Source: Canna indica
Lineage: Eukaryota > Streptophyta > Magnoliopsida > Zingiberales > Cannaceae
DNA length: 64,000 nt
Direction of reading: 5' to 3'
Assembly (NCBI GenBank): GCA_034359265.1
Contig: CP136896.1
Coordinates: 14,973,501 to 15,037,500, forward strand
Part shown: piece by piece, positions 1 to 10,807 of the stretch
How positions within the stretch are numbered: the first letter of the stretch is position 1
Layout of the letters: each line of letters starts with the position of its first letter
Notes under the pieces: generated by a model
Told to the model about the DNA's origin: nothing
Database searches by the model: none
The model's input: the letters and a program-made list of their open reading frames with translations, nothing else
Position numbers and translations under genes: made by a program

Positions 1-836
1 ATTTATAATACTCATTTTATCTCTCAACAAAATTCTCTAATTTTTAAAAAAATTATTATAAAAATTTATTTTTAATTTATGAAATATATTTTTATAATAA
101 AAATGAGGACCTAAGATCTAAAAAATTTTGGACCTACATATTTTTATTCAAATTCTATAAAAGTAAGTTTAAATTAAAAATAATAAAATATTTTGATCTA
201 AAATATTTTTAGACTAGCACTTTTTTATATCATAAAAATATATATATTTCATAAATTAAAATTATTTTTTTAGAGTTATAAAATTATTTTAGATTTAAAC
301 AAAAATCTCTAACGTATTAAAGACTTTGCCCAAAGTCTATGATACTAAATTTGAATTAAAATAATAAAATATTTTAATTCAAAATATATTTTTTAACTCT
401 AGAATATATTTTATTTCATAAAAAAATATTCCATGAATTAAATTTAATTTTTTAGATTTATGAAACTATTCTATACTTTAGGCAAAAGTCTCTAACATAT
501 TTGAGATTTTTGCCCAAAATTTAAATAATTATAAATTTAAATTAAAAATAGTGAATATTTGGGTCTAATATATTTTTTAGACCCAAACACATTTTTTATA
601 TTATAAAAAATATATTTCAAAAATTAAAATTAATTTTTTATAGAGATATAAAATTATTTTAGACTTTCAGCAAAAGTCTTTAATACGTATTATAGACTTT
701 TGTCCAAAATCTATAACATTAAATTAAAATTAAAAGAAGTGCAATATTCTGAATCAAAATATTTCTTTTAGACCATAGCACATCTCTTATATCATAAAAA
801 ATATATTTCATGGACTAAAATTATTTTTTTTAGGGT
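1..836. repeat. AT-rich tandem repeat, ~180-187 bp period
   Basis: A unit recurs about every 180-187 bp. Each unit has a short inverted motif around GACTTT..GGCAAAAGTCT, followed by a block ending in TTTCATRAATTAAAATTA. Clear units begin near 283, 463 and 650. The same unit family reappears inside BRM intron 13 (26160-27200). No coding potential is seen. It could be a decayed satellite or the interior of a larger AT-rich element. Confidence 0.65.
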
Positions 837-1130
837 ATTGTTGTTCAGGAATGTATGTCTGTTAATGCTATTTCTATTCTACATGCGAAATCTATTGTTG
901 TGCGGCAGTCTTTGCTTTTTGTTTTGCAGCAAGATTATACGCATGTTGTTGTAGAATCGAATTCAAAGATTCTGGTGGATAATTTGCAGCAAGTTTCTGT
1001 CCCTGATTGGAGGCTTCAAGTTGTCTTAATTTGATGATATCTTTTACCTTCAAAAGGTTTGTAATTTTGTTTCTTTCAATTTTGTATTTTGGATTCGGGA
1101 ATTTTTCTTCAACATAATTTGGTTTTGAGA
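837..1130 (+). pseudogene. RNase H-like (RVT_3-type) fragment
   Basis: An open stretch from 837 to a TGA at 1032-1034 encodes about 65 residues. They read like the plant RNase H-like domain often found at the end of LINE reverse transcriptases or in stand-alone genes: an A-K-S-I-V-V-R-Q-S-L-L helix, then H-V-V-V-E-S-N-S-K-I-L-V-D-N-L. In the family the corresponding segment is usually VESDSK, so the acidic residue looks changed to Asn (inference). Just after the stop, a shifted frame gives F-V-S-F-N-F-V-F-W-I-R-E, which resembles the next conserved block. This points to one decayed gene piece with a small frameshift. No start codon, upstream domains or neighbouring LINE parts are visible. It is probably a retrotransposon scrap. 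Confidence 0.5.
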
Positions 1131-1459
1131 AATTGTTTTATATTTATTAAAGAAACTTTATTAAATTTAGAATACATGCATAAATACTATATGTAGATGA
1201 AACGCTACAACTAAAGATTTAAATCATGACTCGAACAATATATCTAGATGTCTAACTACTAAACTGATAATGGATCTATGATGGCACCAAAACAAAGCAA
1301 AATATTGATGCACAATTGTAATGGAGTGATGACTCATTCCGCCAACAAGCGAATGAGTAAGTTCCTCTAAGGGCATGTTTGCTTCATAAGATAAGGGAGA
1401 ATATTATAGGGGATGGATTAAAATCCATTGTTTGTTAACACATGGATTAAAATAAAATA
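1131..1459. other. Unassigned spacer, possible MITE end
   Basis: No gene is seen. Near 1370 the text GGGCATGTTTGCTTCATAAG resembles the terminus of a small MITE. A loose partner, CAAATGAAACAAATATATC, lies near 2655 beyond the foldback element. That would make this a MITE split by the foldback insertion, but the match is weak. Confidence 0.3.
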
Positions 1460-2540
1460 GGAAAAAGGTATAAAAATGCCCCTGACATTTTCTCGCGGGT
1501 ATTAAAATGCTCCTAAGATTTTTTTGGATCAAAAATACCCCTTACGTCAAAAAATGATCTTATAGGTAAACGGTGTTAATAGATGGATAACGGAGCTAAC
1601 GTGGTTAATGACTGGGACCGATGATGTTAACACATGGCGCATGCATACCAAGACACTTTTCTCACGGGTACTAAAATATCCCTAATATTTTCTCACATGT
1701 AGTAAAATACTCCTAACGTTTTCTCACAGGTTCTAAAATGCTCCTAACGTTTGTTTTGGAGCTAAAATACCCCTAAGATTATTGATAATAGTATAAAAAT
1801 GACACCCAAGCTAATTTCTGTTAAGTGAGACTTAACTAAGATATCGTGGATATTGACTAGAATGTTGATTTTACATGTGTCGCACATACAAAGAGCAACT
1901 TGTCACGCAAGCGACACGTAAGATACAACATAAACATGAGCAAAAGAAATAAAATTTTGGTTAACCAGAAAATTAGTTCGAAACCGAACCAAATTTTTCG
2001 ATTAACCGATCCGACGGTTTTGGTTTTGGTTTTTATTTTCTAAATTTTTTAATTTTTGGTTTCGATCAACTTCGTTATCCCTCCATTTACAAAAACTGAA
2101 ACCAAAATTGGAAACCGAAAATTTAGGAAATAAAAACTGAAACCGAAATCGACGAATTGGTTAACTGAAAACTTCGATTCGATTTCGGGTCGGTTTTTTG
2201 GTTAATCAAATTTTTTGATTTTTTTGTTGATGCATACGTTGTATCTTACGTGTCGCTTGCGTGGTAAGTTATTCTTCGTATGTATGCCACGTGTAAACTC
2301 AACATCCACGATATCTCTGTTAAGTCTCACTGGATGTCATTTTTGTACCATTTTCAATAATTTTAGGAGTATTTTTGTCACTTAAAATGTATGTTATCCC
2401 TCCATTAACGTCATTTACCTATAGAGTCATTTTTGTACTCAGTTCCATAACGTAAAGGGTATTTTTGATCTAATAAAAAAATCTTATGGACATTTTAGTA
2501 CGCGTGAGAAAACGTTAGAGACATTTTTGTACCTTTTCCC
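1460..2540. mobile_element. Foldback / MULE-like non-autonomous element, copy A1
   Basis: Almost the whole 1.08 kb is an imperfect palindrome. The left arm starts GGAAAAAGGTATAAAAATG and the right arm ends CATTTTTGTACCTTTTCCC. Each arm carries several copies of a ~31-bp unit (GTTTTCTCACGGGTACTAAA plus ATGCCCCTAAC) and a core with GGTGTTAA..AACGTGG. Flanks AATAAAATA (1451-1459) and AAAAAAATA (2541-2549) match at 8 of 9 positions. A 9-bp duplication is the Mutator-superfamily habit, although here the sequence is low in complexity. No transposase is present. Confidence 0.75.
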
Positions 2541-2857
2541 AAAAAAATATGAATAAAAGAATATAAAATTGATATCATATCTGATACACACCGGATTTAA
2601 AAAATTCATATTCAATCCTCTCGCATTTGTTATCCAACCTTATCCTATTCTATCAAATGAAACAAATATATCATAAGTTTTGATTTTCGGAGGTTAAATT
2701 TCAATGAGGAATTTTTCATAGCTTTTGAAAATATTTCCATGAAAAAGAGCATTACAGGAAAATTTCAAAATAATTTATATTTATCAATTTTTTTAACTTT
2801 CTTTATTGAGTTTTAATACAAAGTTTTTAAGAGTTCAAGATTTATTTAAATTAAAAA
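2541..2857. other. AT-rich spacer without a recognised gene
   Basis: The stretch between two foldback elements has no coding potential. It contains the loose MITE-like right end mentioned for 1131-1459. Confidence 0.5.
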
Positions 2858-3423
2858 GGGTAATTACCTAAATATATCCTAAACTATGCATTTTTTCTCA
2901 TTCGTGGCCAATTCTAAAATATTGCCAAATTGTATCCCGAACTTTAACATTTGTCTCAATTACATCCTCCTGTCAACACTCAGTCAACAGCACCGTTAAG
3001 GCGATGATGTGGCGTTCTAACGTGGATTAAAATAATTTTTTTTATTTAAAAAATATTTAAAAAATCATGTCAAATTATATTAAATAATATAAAATATTAT
3101 TTTATATTTTATATTAAAAAATCTCTCCATGTTCACTTCCGACATGGCTCGGAGTGATTTTTAATATAAAATTTTTAAAAAAAATATTATTTTATATTAT
3201 TTAAAATAAATTAAAGTGATTTTTTATATTTTTAAATAAAAATTATTATTTTAATCCACGTCAGAGTGTCACATCATCGTCTTAACGATGCTACTGACGG
3301 AGAGTTGACGGGAGGATGTAATTAAGACAAATATTAAAATTTGGAATATAATTTGGTAATATTTTAAAATTGATCACAAATGAGACAAAGTCCATAATTC
3401 AAGATATATTTAGGTAATTACCC
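2858..3423. mobile_element. Foldback MITE of MULE type, copy B1
   Basis: This is a 566-bp near-palindrome with ends GGGTAATTACCTAAATATAT and ATATATTTAGGTAATTACCC. It is flanked by a perfect 9-bp direct repeat, AATTAAAAA, at 2849-2857 and 3424-3432. A 9-bp duplication with long inverted arms fits a non-autonomous Mutator-like element. The arms contain GTCAACAGCACCGTTAAGGC and TGATGTGGCG, a core theme shared with families A and C. There is no ORF. A related left-arm fragment lies in BRM intron 9 at 35333-35451. Confidence 0.82.
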
Positions 3424-3487
3424 AATTAAAAATATATATTTTTTTTGTCTTTAGTCATATTAAATTTTTCAAATATCGTTTCTAGTT

Positions 3488-4633
3488 GGGAAAATATATA
3501 AAAATGCCCCTAACGTTTTCTCACGGGTACTAAAATGCCCCTAACATTTTTTTGGGATCAAAAATACACCTTACGTTATGGAATTGGGTACAAAAATACC
3601 CCTATAGATAAACGGCGTTAATTGAGAGATAACGAAACTGACGTGGCCGATGACTGGGACTAATGACGTGGACATGTGGTGCACATGCAGGCCAAGATGT
3701 TTTCTCACGGGTACTCAAATGCCCCTGACGTTTTCTCACGGCTACTAAAATATCTCTAACATTTTCTCACGGGTATAAAAATATCTTTAATGTTTTCTCA
3801 CAAGTACTAAAATACCCTTAACGTTTGTTTTGTACTTAAAATACCCCTGAGGTTATTGAAAATGGTACAAAAATGACATTAGACTAACTTTTATTAGGTG
3901 AGACTTAACAAAGATATCGTGGATGCTGACAAAGATGTTGACTTTACACGTGGCGCATATGGAGAAAGCAGCTTGCCACGTAAGCGACACATAAGAAATC
4001 GAAACTAAAATCAAAAACTGAAAATTTAGAAAATAAAAATTGAAACCATCAAATCGGTTAATCGAAAAAAATTGGTTTGATTTCAAACGAGTTTTTAAAT
4101 TAAACCGAATTTTTGATTTTTTTACTCACCCCTACAATTGCGTGGCAAGTTGCTCTCTGCAAGTGCACCACGTGTAAAGTCAACATCTCTATCAGTATCT
4201 ACGACATCTATGTTAAGTCTCACCTAACAGAAGTTAACTTGGTGTCATTTTTGTATCATTTTCAATAACCTCAGGGGTATTTTAGCTCGAAAACAAACGT
4301 TAGGGGCATCTTAGTACTCGTGAGAAAATATTAGGGGTATTTTTGTACTTGTGAGAAAACATTAGGAGCATTTTAGTACCCGTGAGAAAACGTCGGGGGC
4401 ATTTTAGTACCCGTGAGAAAATGTCTTGGCATGCATGCGCACCACATGTCCATATCATCAGTCCTAGTCATCAGCCACGTCAGCTCCGTTATCTCACAAC
4501 TAACACCATTTACCTATAGGGGTAATTTTGTACCAAATTCTATAACGTGAGGGGTATTTTTTATCCCAAAAAAACCTTATGGGCATTTTAGTACCCGTGA
4601 GAAAACGTTAAAGGCATTTTTGTACATTTTCCC
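3488..4633. mobile_element. Foldback / MULE-like non-autonomous element, copy A2
   Basis: Second copy of the family at 1460-2540, 1146 bp, with ends GGGAAAATATATAAAAATG and CATTTTTGTACATTTTCCC. The flanking 9-mers TTTCTAGTT (3479-3487) and TTTCTAGCT (4634-4642) match at 8 of 9 positions and are not simple sequence, so the Mutator-type duplication is better supported here than for A1. The arms hold the same ~31-bp internal repeats and the AACGGCGTTAA..GACGTGGC core. The centre carries AAACCGAA-like text. Short ORFs inside are by-products of the palindrome. Confidence 0.82.
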
Positions 4634-5432
4634 TTTCTAGCTAGTTTAATGTTGTTAAAGACTTTTTTGGAGTTATTTTGATCTATTTTAAATTCTTAAT
4701 TAAAATATAATATATGATTATACATAATCTAAAAAGCTTAGTTAAAGCTATTTTTATTTCTACTTTCTTTCCTTCTCCCTCCTCCTTTAATTAAAAAGAT
4801 TCAGTTGATAACATTAGTGGTGAAACATGAACTATTTTTAAGGTGAGGAACCAAATTACTTAACAAAATTCTTTTTGAAAATTAAAAACAATAATATATC
4901 ATTATATGTTAAAGTGTACATGTAATTATGGCTACGTGGGAGATGTATTTAATATTTTATAGAAAAATAGTTAATATTTCACGGTAATCATATTTTTCAA
5001 AACACTACGTTAGTTTTATTGAATATGATAGGATATTAAATGAGTGAGTATTTGGATAAGAATTTTTTTAATTCGGTATACATTGGATATATATATATAT
5101 ATCAACCGACTAAATTTGTTGGTGATAGTTAAAAAATCTGTTGATAATCCTTTGCTTTGCTCTCTAATTATTTAGGTCCTTAATCGTATCAAAGGGATTG
5201 TTGGTTTGGGATAAAAATTTGTTTGCTATTTTTCGCTACGCGTTGTTTTTCCTTCAATTTTATCTCAACAATTGTTTGTCTATCTAGGGAAATCGATATA
5301 CTTTCCCCATAGCCCTGAGGCTGTGTCTTGATATCTCCTATGTGTGAAAGATAAAATACGAGAGACGAGGTCCTATGGGAATTCCCCTTGGTTTAATTCC
5401 ACGATGGAGAGTCGGCGTGGCGTAAAGTGAAG
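4634..5432. other. AT-rich spacer without a recognised gene
   Basis: No coding region is seen. It contains a short (AT)n run near 5088-5102. From about 5160 the text may be host sequence or an unrecognised part of the gypsy 5' LTR; only the region from about 5433 matches the other LTR. Confidence 0.5.
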
Positions 5433-5806
5433 ATTGTGGGGAGTAGAGGTTCTAGAGTACTGGGTAGAGCGGCTGGGAGCAGCAGGTTCAGGGCAGATCT
5501 CGTGACATGTTGGAGTTAGAGTCGGAGTCATGGTTTAAGTCATATAGGGTCTTGTAGTTGGACTTGCAAGTTTACTTTATTTTTTGTTTTTTACTTCAGA
5601 TATTATTGAATTCACTGTTGGTATGGACATTTATGTTTTAGTATTTTAAAAGTTGGTTGGAATTGTTTTGGTCACTGGTATTGGTTGGGTTTTGATATCT
5701 ATTTAGTTCTCATCTATTTATGTGGTTCAGTGGTATTTTAGATTAGGCTTCGAAGTACGGAGGTGAACTCTGGCCGGTCACACGGCCCTAGTTTTGGGGC
5801 AAGATA
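5433..5806 (+). repeat. 5' LTR remnant of gypsy A
   Basis: Aligns by eye with 20336-20721: shared text includes GTTCAGGGCAGATCTCGTGA, GTTGGACTTGCAAGT and TTCAGATATTATTGAA. It ends GTTTTGGGGCAAGATA against GTTTTGGGGCGTGACA at the 3' LTR, so the terminal CA has mutated. The 5' part of this LTR is missing or unrecognisable. Confidence 0.75.
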
Positions 5807-5809
5807 ATG

Positions 5810-5821
5810 TGGTATTGGAGC
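5810..5821 (+). other. Degenerate primer-binding site of gypsy A
   Basis: TGGTATTGGAGC differs at two adjacent bases from TGGTATCAGAGC, the site complementary to plant initiator Met-tRNA and seen intact at 61339-61350. It lies just inside the LTR. Confidence 0.7.
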
Positions 5822-5997
5822 ATTTGGTTTAGGTCATGACTTCGATAATAGGGCATTGGGTACTGTATTGGGCGTTGTTAGCGTGTCAGCATACGGTGTG
5901 ATCTAGTCACGAGATTGGAGGACTAAGCCTGCGAACCAGCGGCGGTACGTATAGTATTTTAATTATTCATTGTTTGAGTTATTAAACTATTTGTTGG

Positions 5998-6076
5998 TTG
6001 CTATTTCTTTTAGTGATTAAGGCAATTAATGATGCTGTGTTGAGCGGTAGTGGAAGTAGTTCCACAGGTGGACGCA

Positions 6077-6110
<34 letters not shown>

Positions 6111-7200
6111 AGGCCGTGGCAGTAGGCAACCCGTTCAAGAGGAGGTTGGACAGGATCCTAGAGTGGCACTGTTGGAGGCCCATGTGACCGAATTGACTGA
6201 GGAGCTTCGTAGGGAGCGGGAGTTTGAGGCAACAACAGCCTCAACCAGTGCCGCGAGTAGCACCTATGGCTGAGGGGGCAATGGAGCTTGTGCCCCCAGT
6301 TGTCACGGAGACGGATAGACGGGAGGCAGTGACGGGCAGTGTCGCATATTTAGATTTTTTCAAATTGAGGTCGTCGGAGTTTACGAGCATGAATCTTAGT
6401 CTGGAGGTTACGACCTTTTTGAATGAATGCCATGAGTTATTTGAGGTGTTGGGTTGTTCGTCGATGGCTATGGTGCATATAGTGGGATTGCAGCTGAGGG
6501 GACCCGCTAAGGAATGGCTCCACTCTTCGAGATCCGTAGGAGGGTTGATGCACCGCCCCCTACTTGGGAGGAGTTCCGGGAAGCTATTATTGAGATATAT
6601 CTACCCTGGAGTGTTCGTGAAAAGAGAGCAAAGGAATTTGAGTACCTTAAGCAAATCGGCAGTATGACAATGGCAGAGTACGAGATGGAGTTCACTCGAC
6701 TATCACGGTACCACCCTTTGTTGGTATCGACTTAGGCGGCCAGACTCAAGCGATTCGTGGAGGGGCTGAGGGTGCAGATCGGCAGGTTGGTTCATTTCAT
6801 AGAGGACACCACTTTTGCCCAGGTGGTGGATGAGGCATTGCGGAAGGAGTCGATGGTACCGACTAATCGTCAGAATGGGCTAACAAAGAAGAGATTCGGG
6901 TTGCATGGACCTGGAGAGCGGTAGGTAATTCCTGAGGGTGTTGTTGTTGGGGCAACCCCATCCGTTGGGACGAGGGCAGCGTAGTTTCTGAGGTCGCCCA
7001 GGTGCAGGACCGGTGGCCACCCAAAGGACCGTAGTGTGAGAGGCGCAGAGAAGGTTTGAGGTACCGCAGTGTGGGCAGTGCGGGAGGAGACACACATGGA
7101 TATGTTTTGGTTGTACAGATGCTTACTTTGGGTGCGGACAGTCGGATCACATCAAGAAGGACTGCCCAATCAGGGGTGGTTAGAATGCAGTACAGTCGAG
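5998..7200 (+). pseudogene. gag of gypsy A (broken)
   Basis: A broken capsid gene read in several frames. The start region encodes an S-R-G-R-G-R-G run made by tandem GGTCGT units (about 6072-6115), then a short predicted helix A-L-L-E-A-H-V-T-E-L-T-E-E-L-R-R-E-R. The conserved retrotransposon-gag core follows across a frameshift: G-P-A-K-E-W-L near 6500, then P-T-W-E-E-F-R-E-A and Y-E-M-E-F-T-R-L-S-R-Y-H-P to a TAG near 6733. A zinc-knuckle remnant sits at 7124-7171 as Y-F-G-C-G-Q-S-D-H-I-K-K-D-C; its first Cys has become Tyr, which one G-to-A change explains. The copy at 61547-62740 shows the same blocks in one frame. Non-functional. Confidence 0.8.
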
Positions 7201-7329
7201 AGGGAAGACATCGGTATCAGTGGTTACTGTGGCACAGAGGAGTCAGTCCCATGGCTCATGGTAGCAGTGTTCGGGTGGACCTTGGTGAGCCCATGCGTGA
7301 GTTTTCACTATGACCCGGGAGGACGCAAA

Positions 7330-7984
7330 GGCGTCAAAGACTGTGGTGACAAGTATTCTTACAGTTTGATCTTTACCAGCATTTTTTTTGTTCGATTCCG
7401 GAGCCACACACTCTTTTATTTCTAATAGTTTTGCATCAAAGCTCGGTAAAGAAAAAGATTATCTTGTAGTACCCTTGGTGGTGTCAATGCCTACGGGCCA
7501 TACTATCCTTATGGAGATAGTATTTCGGGGCCGTGAAATCTCTATCTGGGGGCACGCCCTAGAAGCTGAATTGGTAGTCTTGCCAACTTTGGAGCTAGAT
7601 GTGGTCTTATGCATGGACTGGCTTTCCTCTTATTATGCCTCGTTGGATTATAGGGCAAAGGTTGTTACCTTTAATAAGCCTAATTTGTCGTCGTTCATCT
7701 TTCAGGGTGAAGGAAGAGGGGATTCTTTCAAGGTTATCTCAGCCCTCAAGACCCAAAAGTTGCTTGTCAATATTTACCAGTCACATCTGGCTTTTGTATC
7801 TATGGCTGAGGAGGCTAGAGATTCAGCTAGGAAGGTGGAGGAGACACTAGTGGTTGGTGAGTTCTCTGATGTTTTTCCCAATGAGCTTTCAAGATTGCCA
7901 CCAGTTCAAGAGATTGAATTCTGCATTGGTGCAATCGGGGATGAAGCCAATCTGAATTTCCCCTTATCGTATGGCACCAGTTGA
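7330..7984 (+). pseudogene. Aspartic protease region of gypsy A
   Basis: The retropepsin motif F-D-S-G-A-T-H-S-F-I-S lies at 7388-7423 and still has the catalytic Asp-Ser-Gly, unlike the copy at 62900. It is followed by V-V-S-M-P-T-G and L-E-L-D-V-V-L-C-M-D-W-L, the usual downstream protease blocks (family form is GMDWL). The frame continues into the linker before RT (F-P-N-E-L-S-R-L-P-P, usually [10 protein letters not shown]) and ends at a stop at 7982-7984. The open segment is 198 codons. Upstream frameshifts separate it from gag, so no polyprotein can be made. Confidence 0.8.
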
Positions 7985-9200
7985 GTTAAGGGAGCTTAAA
8001 GGCTCAGTTGCAAAAGTTGAGTTGATGGATCTTGATTTTATTCGCCCGAGTGTGTCACCCTAGGGGGCGTCGATATTGTTTGTCAAAAAGAATGGTGGAT
8101 CCATGTGAATGTGTATTGACTACCGGCAGTTGAATAAGGTGACGATCAAGAATCGCTACCCACTCTTGAGGATTGATAGCATCTTTGACCAATTGCAGGG
8201 AGCACAATGGTTCTCTAAGATCGACTTGAGGTCAGGGTATCACTAGTTGAGGATTCGGGATCATGATGTTCAGAAGACCATCTTTAGGACGAGATATAGC
8301 CACTATGAGTTTTTTGTCATGTCCTTCGGGCTGACTAATGCACAGGTCGCATTTATGGATTTGATGAATCGAGTGTTCAAGGAGTTTTTGGATAGATTCG
8401 TCATAGATTCATTGATGATATCCTGGTTTATTCCCAGAGTGAGGCGGAGCACTGTGAGCATCTGAGAATAGTTTTAGAGACCCTCAAGAAGAATCAGTTA
8501 TTTGCTAAATTCTTCAAGTGTCAGTTCTGGCTGTTCTTGGGACATGTGGTGTAGAGGGAATGGGTGAAGGTAGACCCCGCGAAGATTGAGGTTGTGCAGA
8601 GATGGAAAAGGCCAACTTGTGTGAGTGAGGTCCAGAGCTTCTTGGATTTGGCCATGTACTATAGGAAGTTTGTAGAAAACCTTTCCAGAGTTGCAACTCC
8701 TTTATCCTGGTTAACTCAAAAGAATGTTAAGTTTGTTATGGATATTAGCAAATGTGAAGAGAGCTTCCAAAATCTCAAGGACTGCCTGACCTTGGAACCA
8801 ATAATGGCCTTGCCGTTAGGTTCTGGAGGTTTTGTGGTATTTTTTATGCTTCTAGAGTGGGTTTGGGTTGTGTTTTAATGTAGCATGGAAGGATGATTGC
8901 TTAAGAATCTAGGCAATTAAAACCTCATCATGAAAAGAATTACCTGACCCACGATTTGGAGTTGGCGACTATAGTGTTTGCACTGAAGCTATGGCGTCAT
9001 TATTTGTATGGGGAAGCCTGTAAGATTTATACTGACCACAAGAGTTTCAAGTACTTACTTACTTAGAAGGAATCGGACCTGAGGTAAAGGAGGTGGTTGG
9101 AATTGTTGAACGATTATGACTGCACCATTTTATACCATCCAGAAAAAGCTAATGTGGTGGATGATGCCCTAAGCGGAAAATCCACGAGCAGTTTGGCACA
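7985..9200 (+). pseudogene. Reverse transcriptase and RNase H of gypsy A (broken)
   Basis: RT blocks appear in order but in changing frames: near 8110 the [15 protein letters not shown] region, at 8218 K-I-D-L-R-S-G-Y-H, at 8310 [13 protein letters not shown], and near 8400 the catalytic F-I-D-D-I-L-V-Y-S box, which a one-base shift moves out of the preceding frame. The thumb and RNase H follow from 8560 (A-M-Y-Y-R-K-F-V-E-N, then near 9018 K-I-Y-T-D-H-K-S). Stops include TAG near 8244 and 9064 and TAA near 9084, at positions where the family usually has Gln, so C-to-T change explains them. Certainly non-functional. Confidence 0.85.
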
Positions 9201-10795
9201 TTTGGCCATGTGTAGGAGGCCTTTGGCGAGGGAGCTTGCTGAATGTTTGGGAAACAAAGCAGTGCTATCAGTGGTTGACTCACGTGGTATTGTAGCGCAT
9301 CTTCACGTCCAGTCCACTTTGGTTGATATGATCCGAATGGCCCAAGGTGAGGATGCATTTTGTGCTCTGACCCAAGATCTGGTTGAGAGAGGAGATGTAG
9401 ACGATGGGCTCAGGATTAATCCAGAGGATGTGCTGAGATTTGGGGATAGGATTGTGTGTCATATATGGCCGAGGTCCGTCGATAGGTACTTAAGATGGCT
9501 CATAGCTCCATATATATTATGCATCCAGGAGCCACCAAGATGTACCGTGACTTGAGGCAGTATTACTGGTGGAAAGGGATAAAGGGAGAGGTGGCTGACT
9601 TTGTGTCTAAGTGCTTGGTTTGTCAGCATGTCAAGACTGAGCATTTGAGGCCTGCATGGTTGCTTCAGAATCTAGAGGTGTCAGAGTGGAAATGGGAAAA
9701 AAAGATCACCATGGACTTTGTTACTGGGTTGTCGAGGTCTAGGAAGGGAAATGACTTTATTTGGGTGGTGGTGGATCGGTTAACTAAGTCGGAGCACTTT
9801 ATTCGGTGAAGACGACTTTCATTATGGAGTAGTATTCCCTACTATTTTTAGACCGAATTATGGCGTATCATGGGATTCCAATGATGATCATTTCTTATCG
9901 GGGTACTCAGTTCACCGCACGATTTTGGTAATCTTTCTAGGAGGCCTTGGGTACTCAAGTCAGGTTCAATACCGTTTTTCATCCGCAGACGGACAGGCAG
10001 TCAGAGAGGGCCATTCAGACCTTGCAAGATATGTTATGAGCTTGTGTTCCAAATTTAGCGGATGGTTGAGAGAGGCACTTGCCCTTGGTAGAGTTCGCTT
10101 ATAATAATAGTTTCCGAAGCAATATCAGTATGGCGTCGTTTGAGGCCTTGTATGGGCGGCGGTGTAGGTCCCCGGTGGGGTGGTTGGAGACTAGGGAATC
10201 TCAGTTATTGGGGTCAGATTTGGTGCATGATGTCGTAGAAAAAGTGAAGCTAATTAAGGATCGACTACTAGCATCTCAGAGTCGCCAAAAAATATATGCA
10301 GATGGAAAGACCCGAGATGTCGAGTTTGGAGAAGGAGATTTGGTCTTTCTAAGGTATCTCCTATGAAGGGAGTGGCGGGGTTTGATAAAAAGGGAAAGTT
10401 AAGCCCCGGGTTTATAGGATCTTTTCCTATCTTACGCGGAGAGGAGCCGTAGCCTATAAATTAGCTTTACCGCTCAGCTTGGATAGAGTGCATCCGGTGT
10501 TTCATGTTTCTATGCTGAAGCGGTATATCAGGGATGAATCTCATGTTCTTGAAGCATTGGTTGTGGAGGTGACTCGACCGTCTCATATGAGGAAAGGCCT
10601 ATAGAGATTTTCGATCGCCGGATTAAGAAGTTGAGGTCCAAAAAAGTTTCGCTGGTAAAGGTTCATAAGGAGCATCACTCTGGTTAGGAGGCTACTTGGG
10701 AGGTGGAGAGTGCGATGAGAGAGAAATATCCTTATCTTTTTGATGTCGTGGTAAGTTTCTTTTTCTACCCCAAAACTCGAGGACAAATTTTCTTT
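9201..10795 (+). pseudogene. Integrase with chromodomain-like C-terminus of gypsy A (broken)
   Basis: The N-terminal zinc-binding part appears as H-P-G-A-T-K-M-Y-R-D-L then C-L-V-C-Q-H-V-K (9495-9640). The catalytic core begins with T-M-D-F-V-T-G-L-S-R-S and W-V-V-V-D-R-L-T-K-S (9710-9795), breaks, and resumes with L-V-E-F-A-Y-N-N-S-F and F-E-A-L-Y-G-R-R-C-R-S (10084-10170). The C-terminal part ends with M-L-K-R-Y-I-R-D-E-S and a block around 10590-10740 resembling the chromodomain of Tekay/Del chromoviruses (K-L-R-S-K-K-V-S-L-V-K-V then E-A-T-W-E-V-E). Chromodomains of this group steer insertion to heterochromatin (family knowledge). Multiple frameshifts and stops. Confidence 0.82.
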
Positions 10796-10807
10796 AAGGG
10801 GAGAGAT
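10796..10807 (+). other. Polypurine tract of gypsy A
   Basis: A purine-rich AAGGGGAGAGA run lies immediately before the LTR start TGTAATACTC. This is the usual place for the plus-strand primer. The copy at 55690-55702 has AAGGGGGAAGGA. Confidence 0.7.

Noticed and set aside
1366..2690. A MITE split by foldback element A1
   Set aside because: Possible ends are only loosely complementary and no target duplication could be fixed; kept only as a note.
3853..4086. 77-codon ORF on the minus strand
   Set aside because: Lies entirely in the arm and centre of foldback element A2; a by-product of palindromic sequence.
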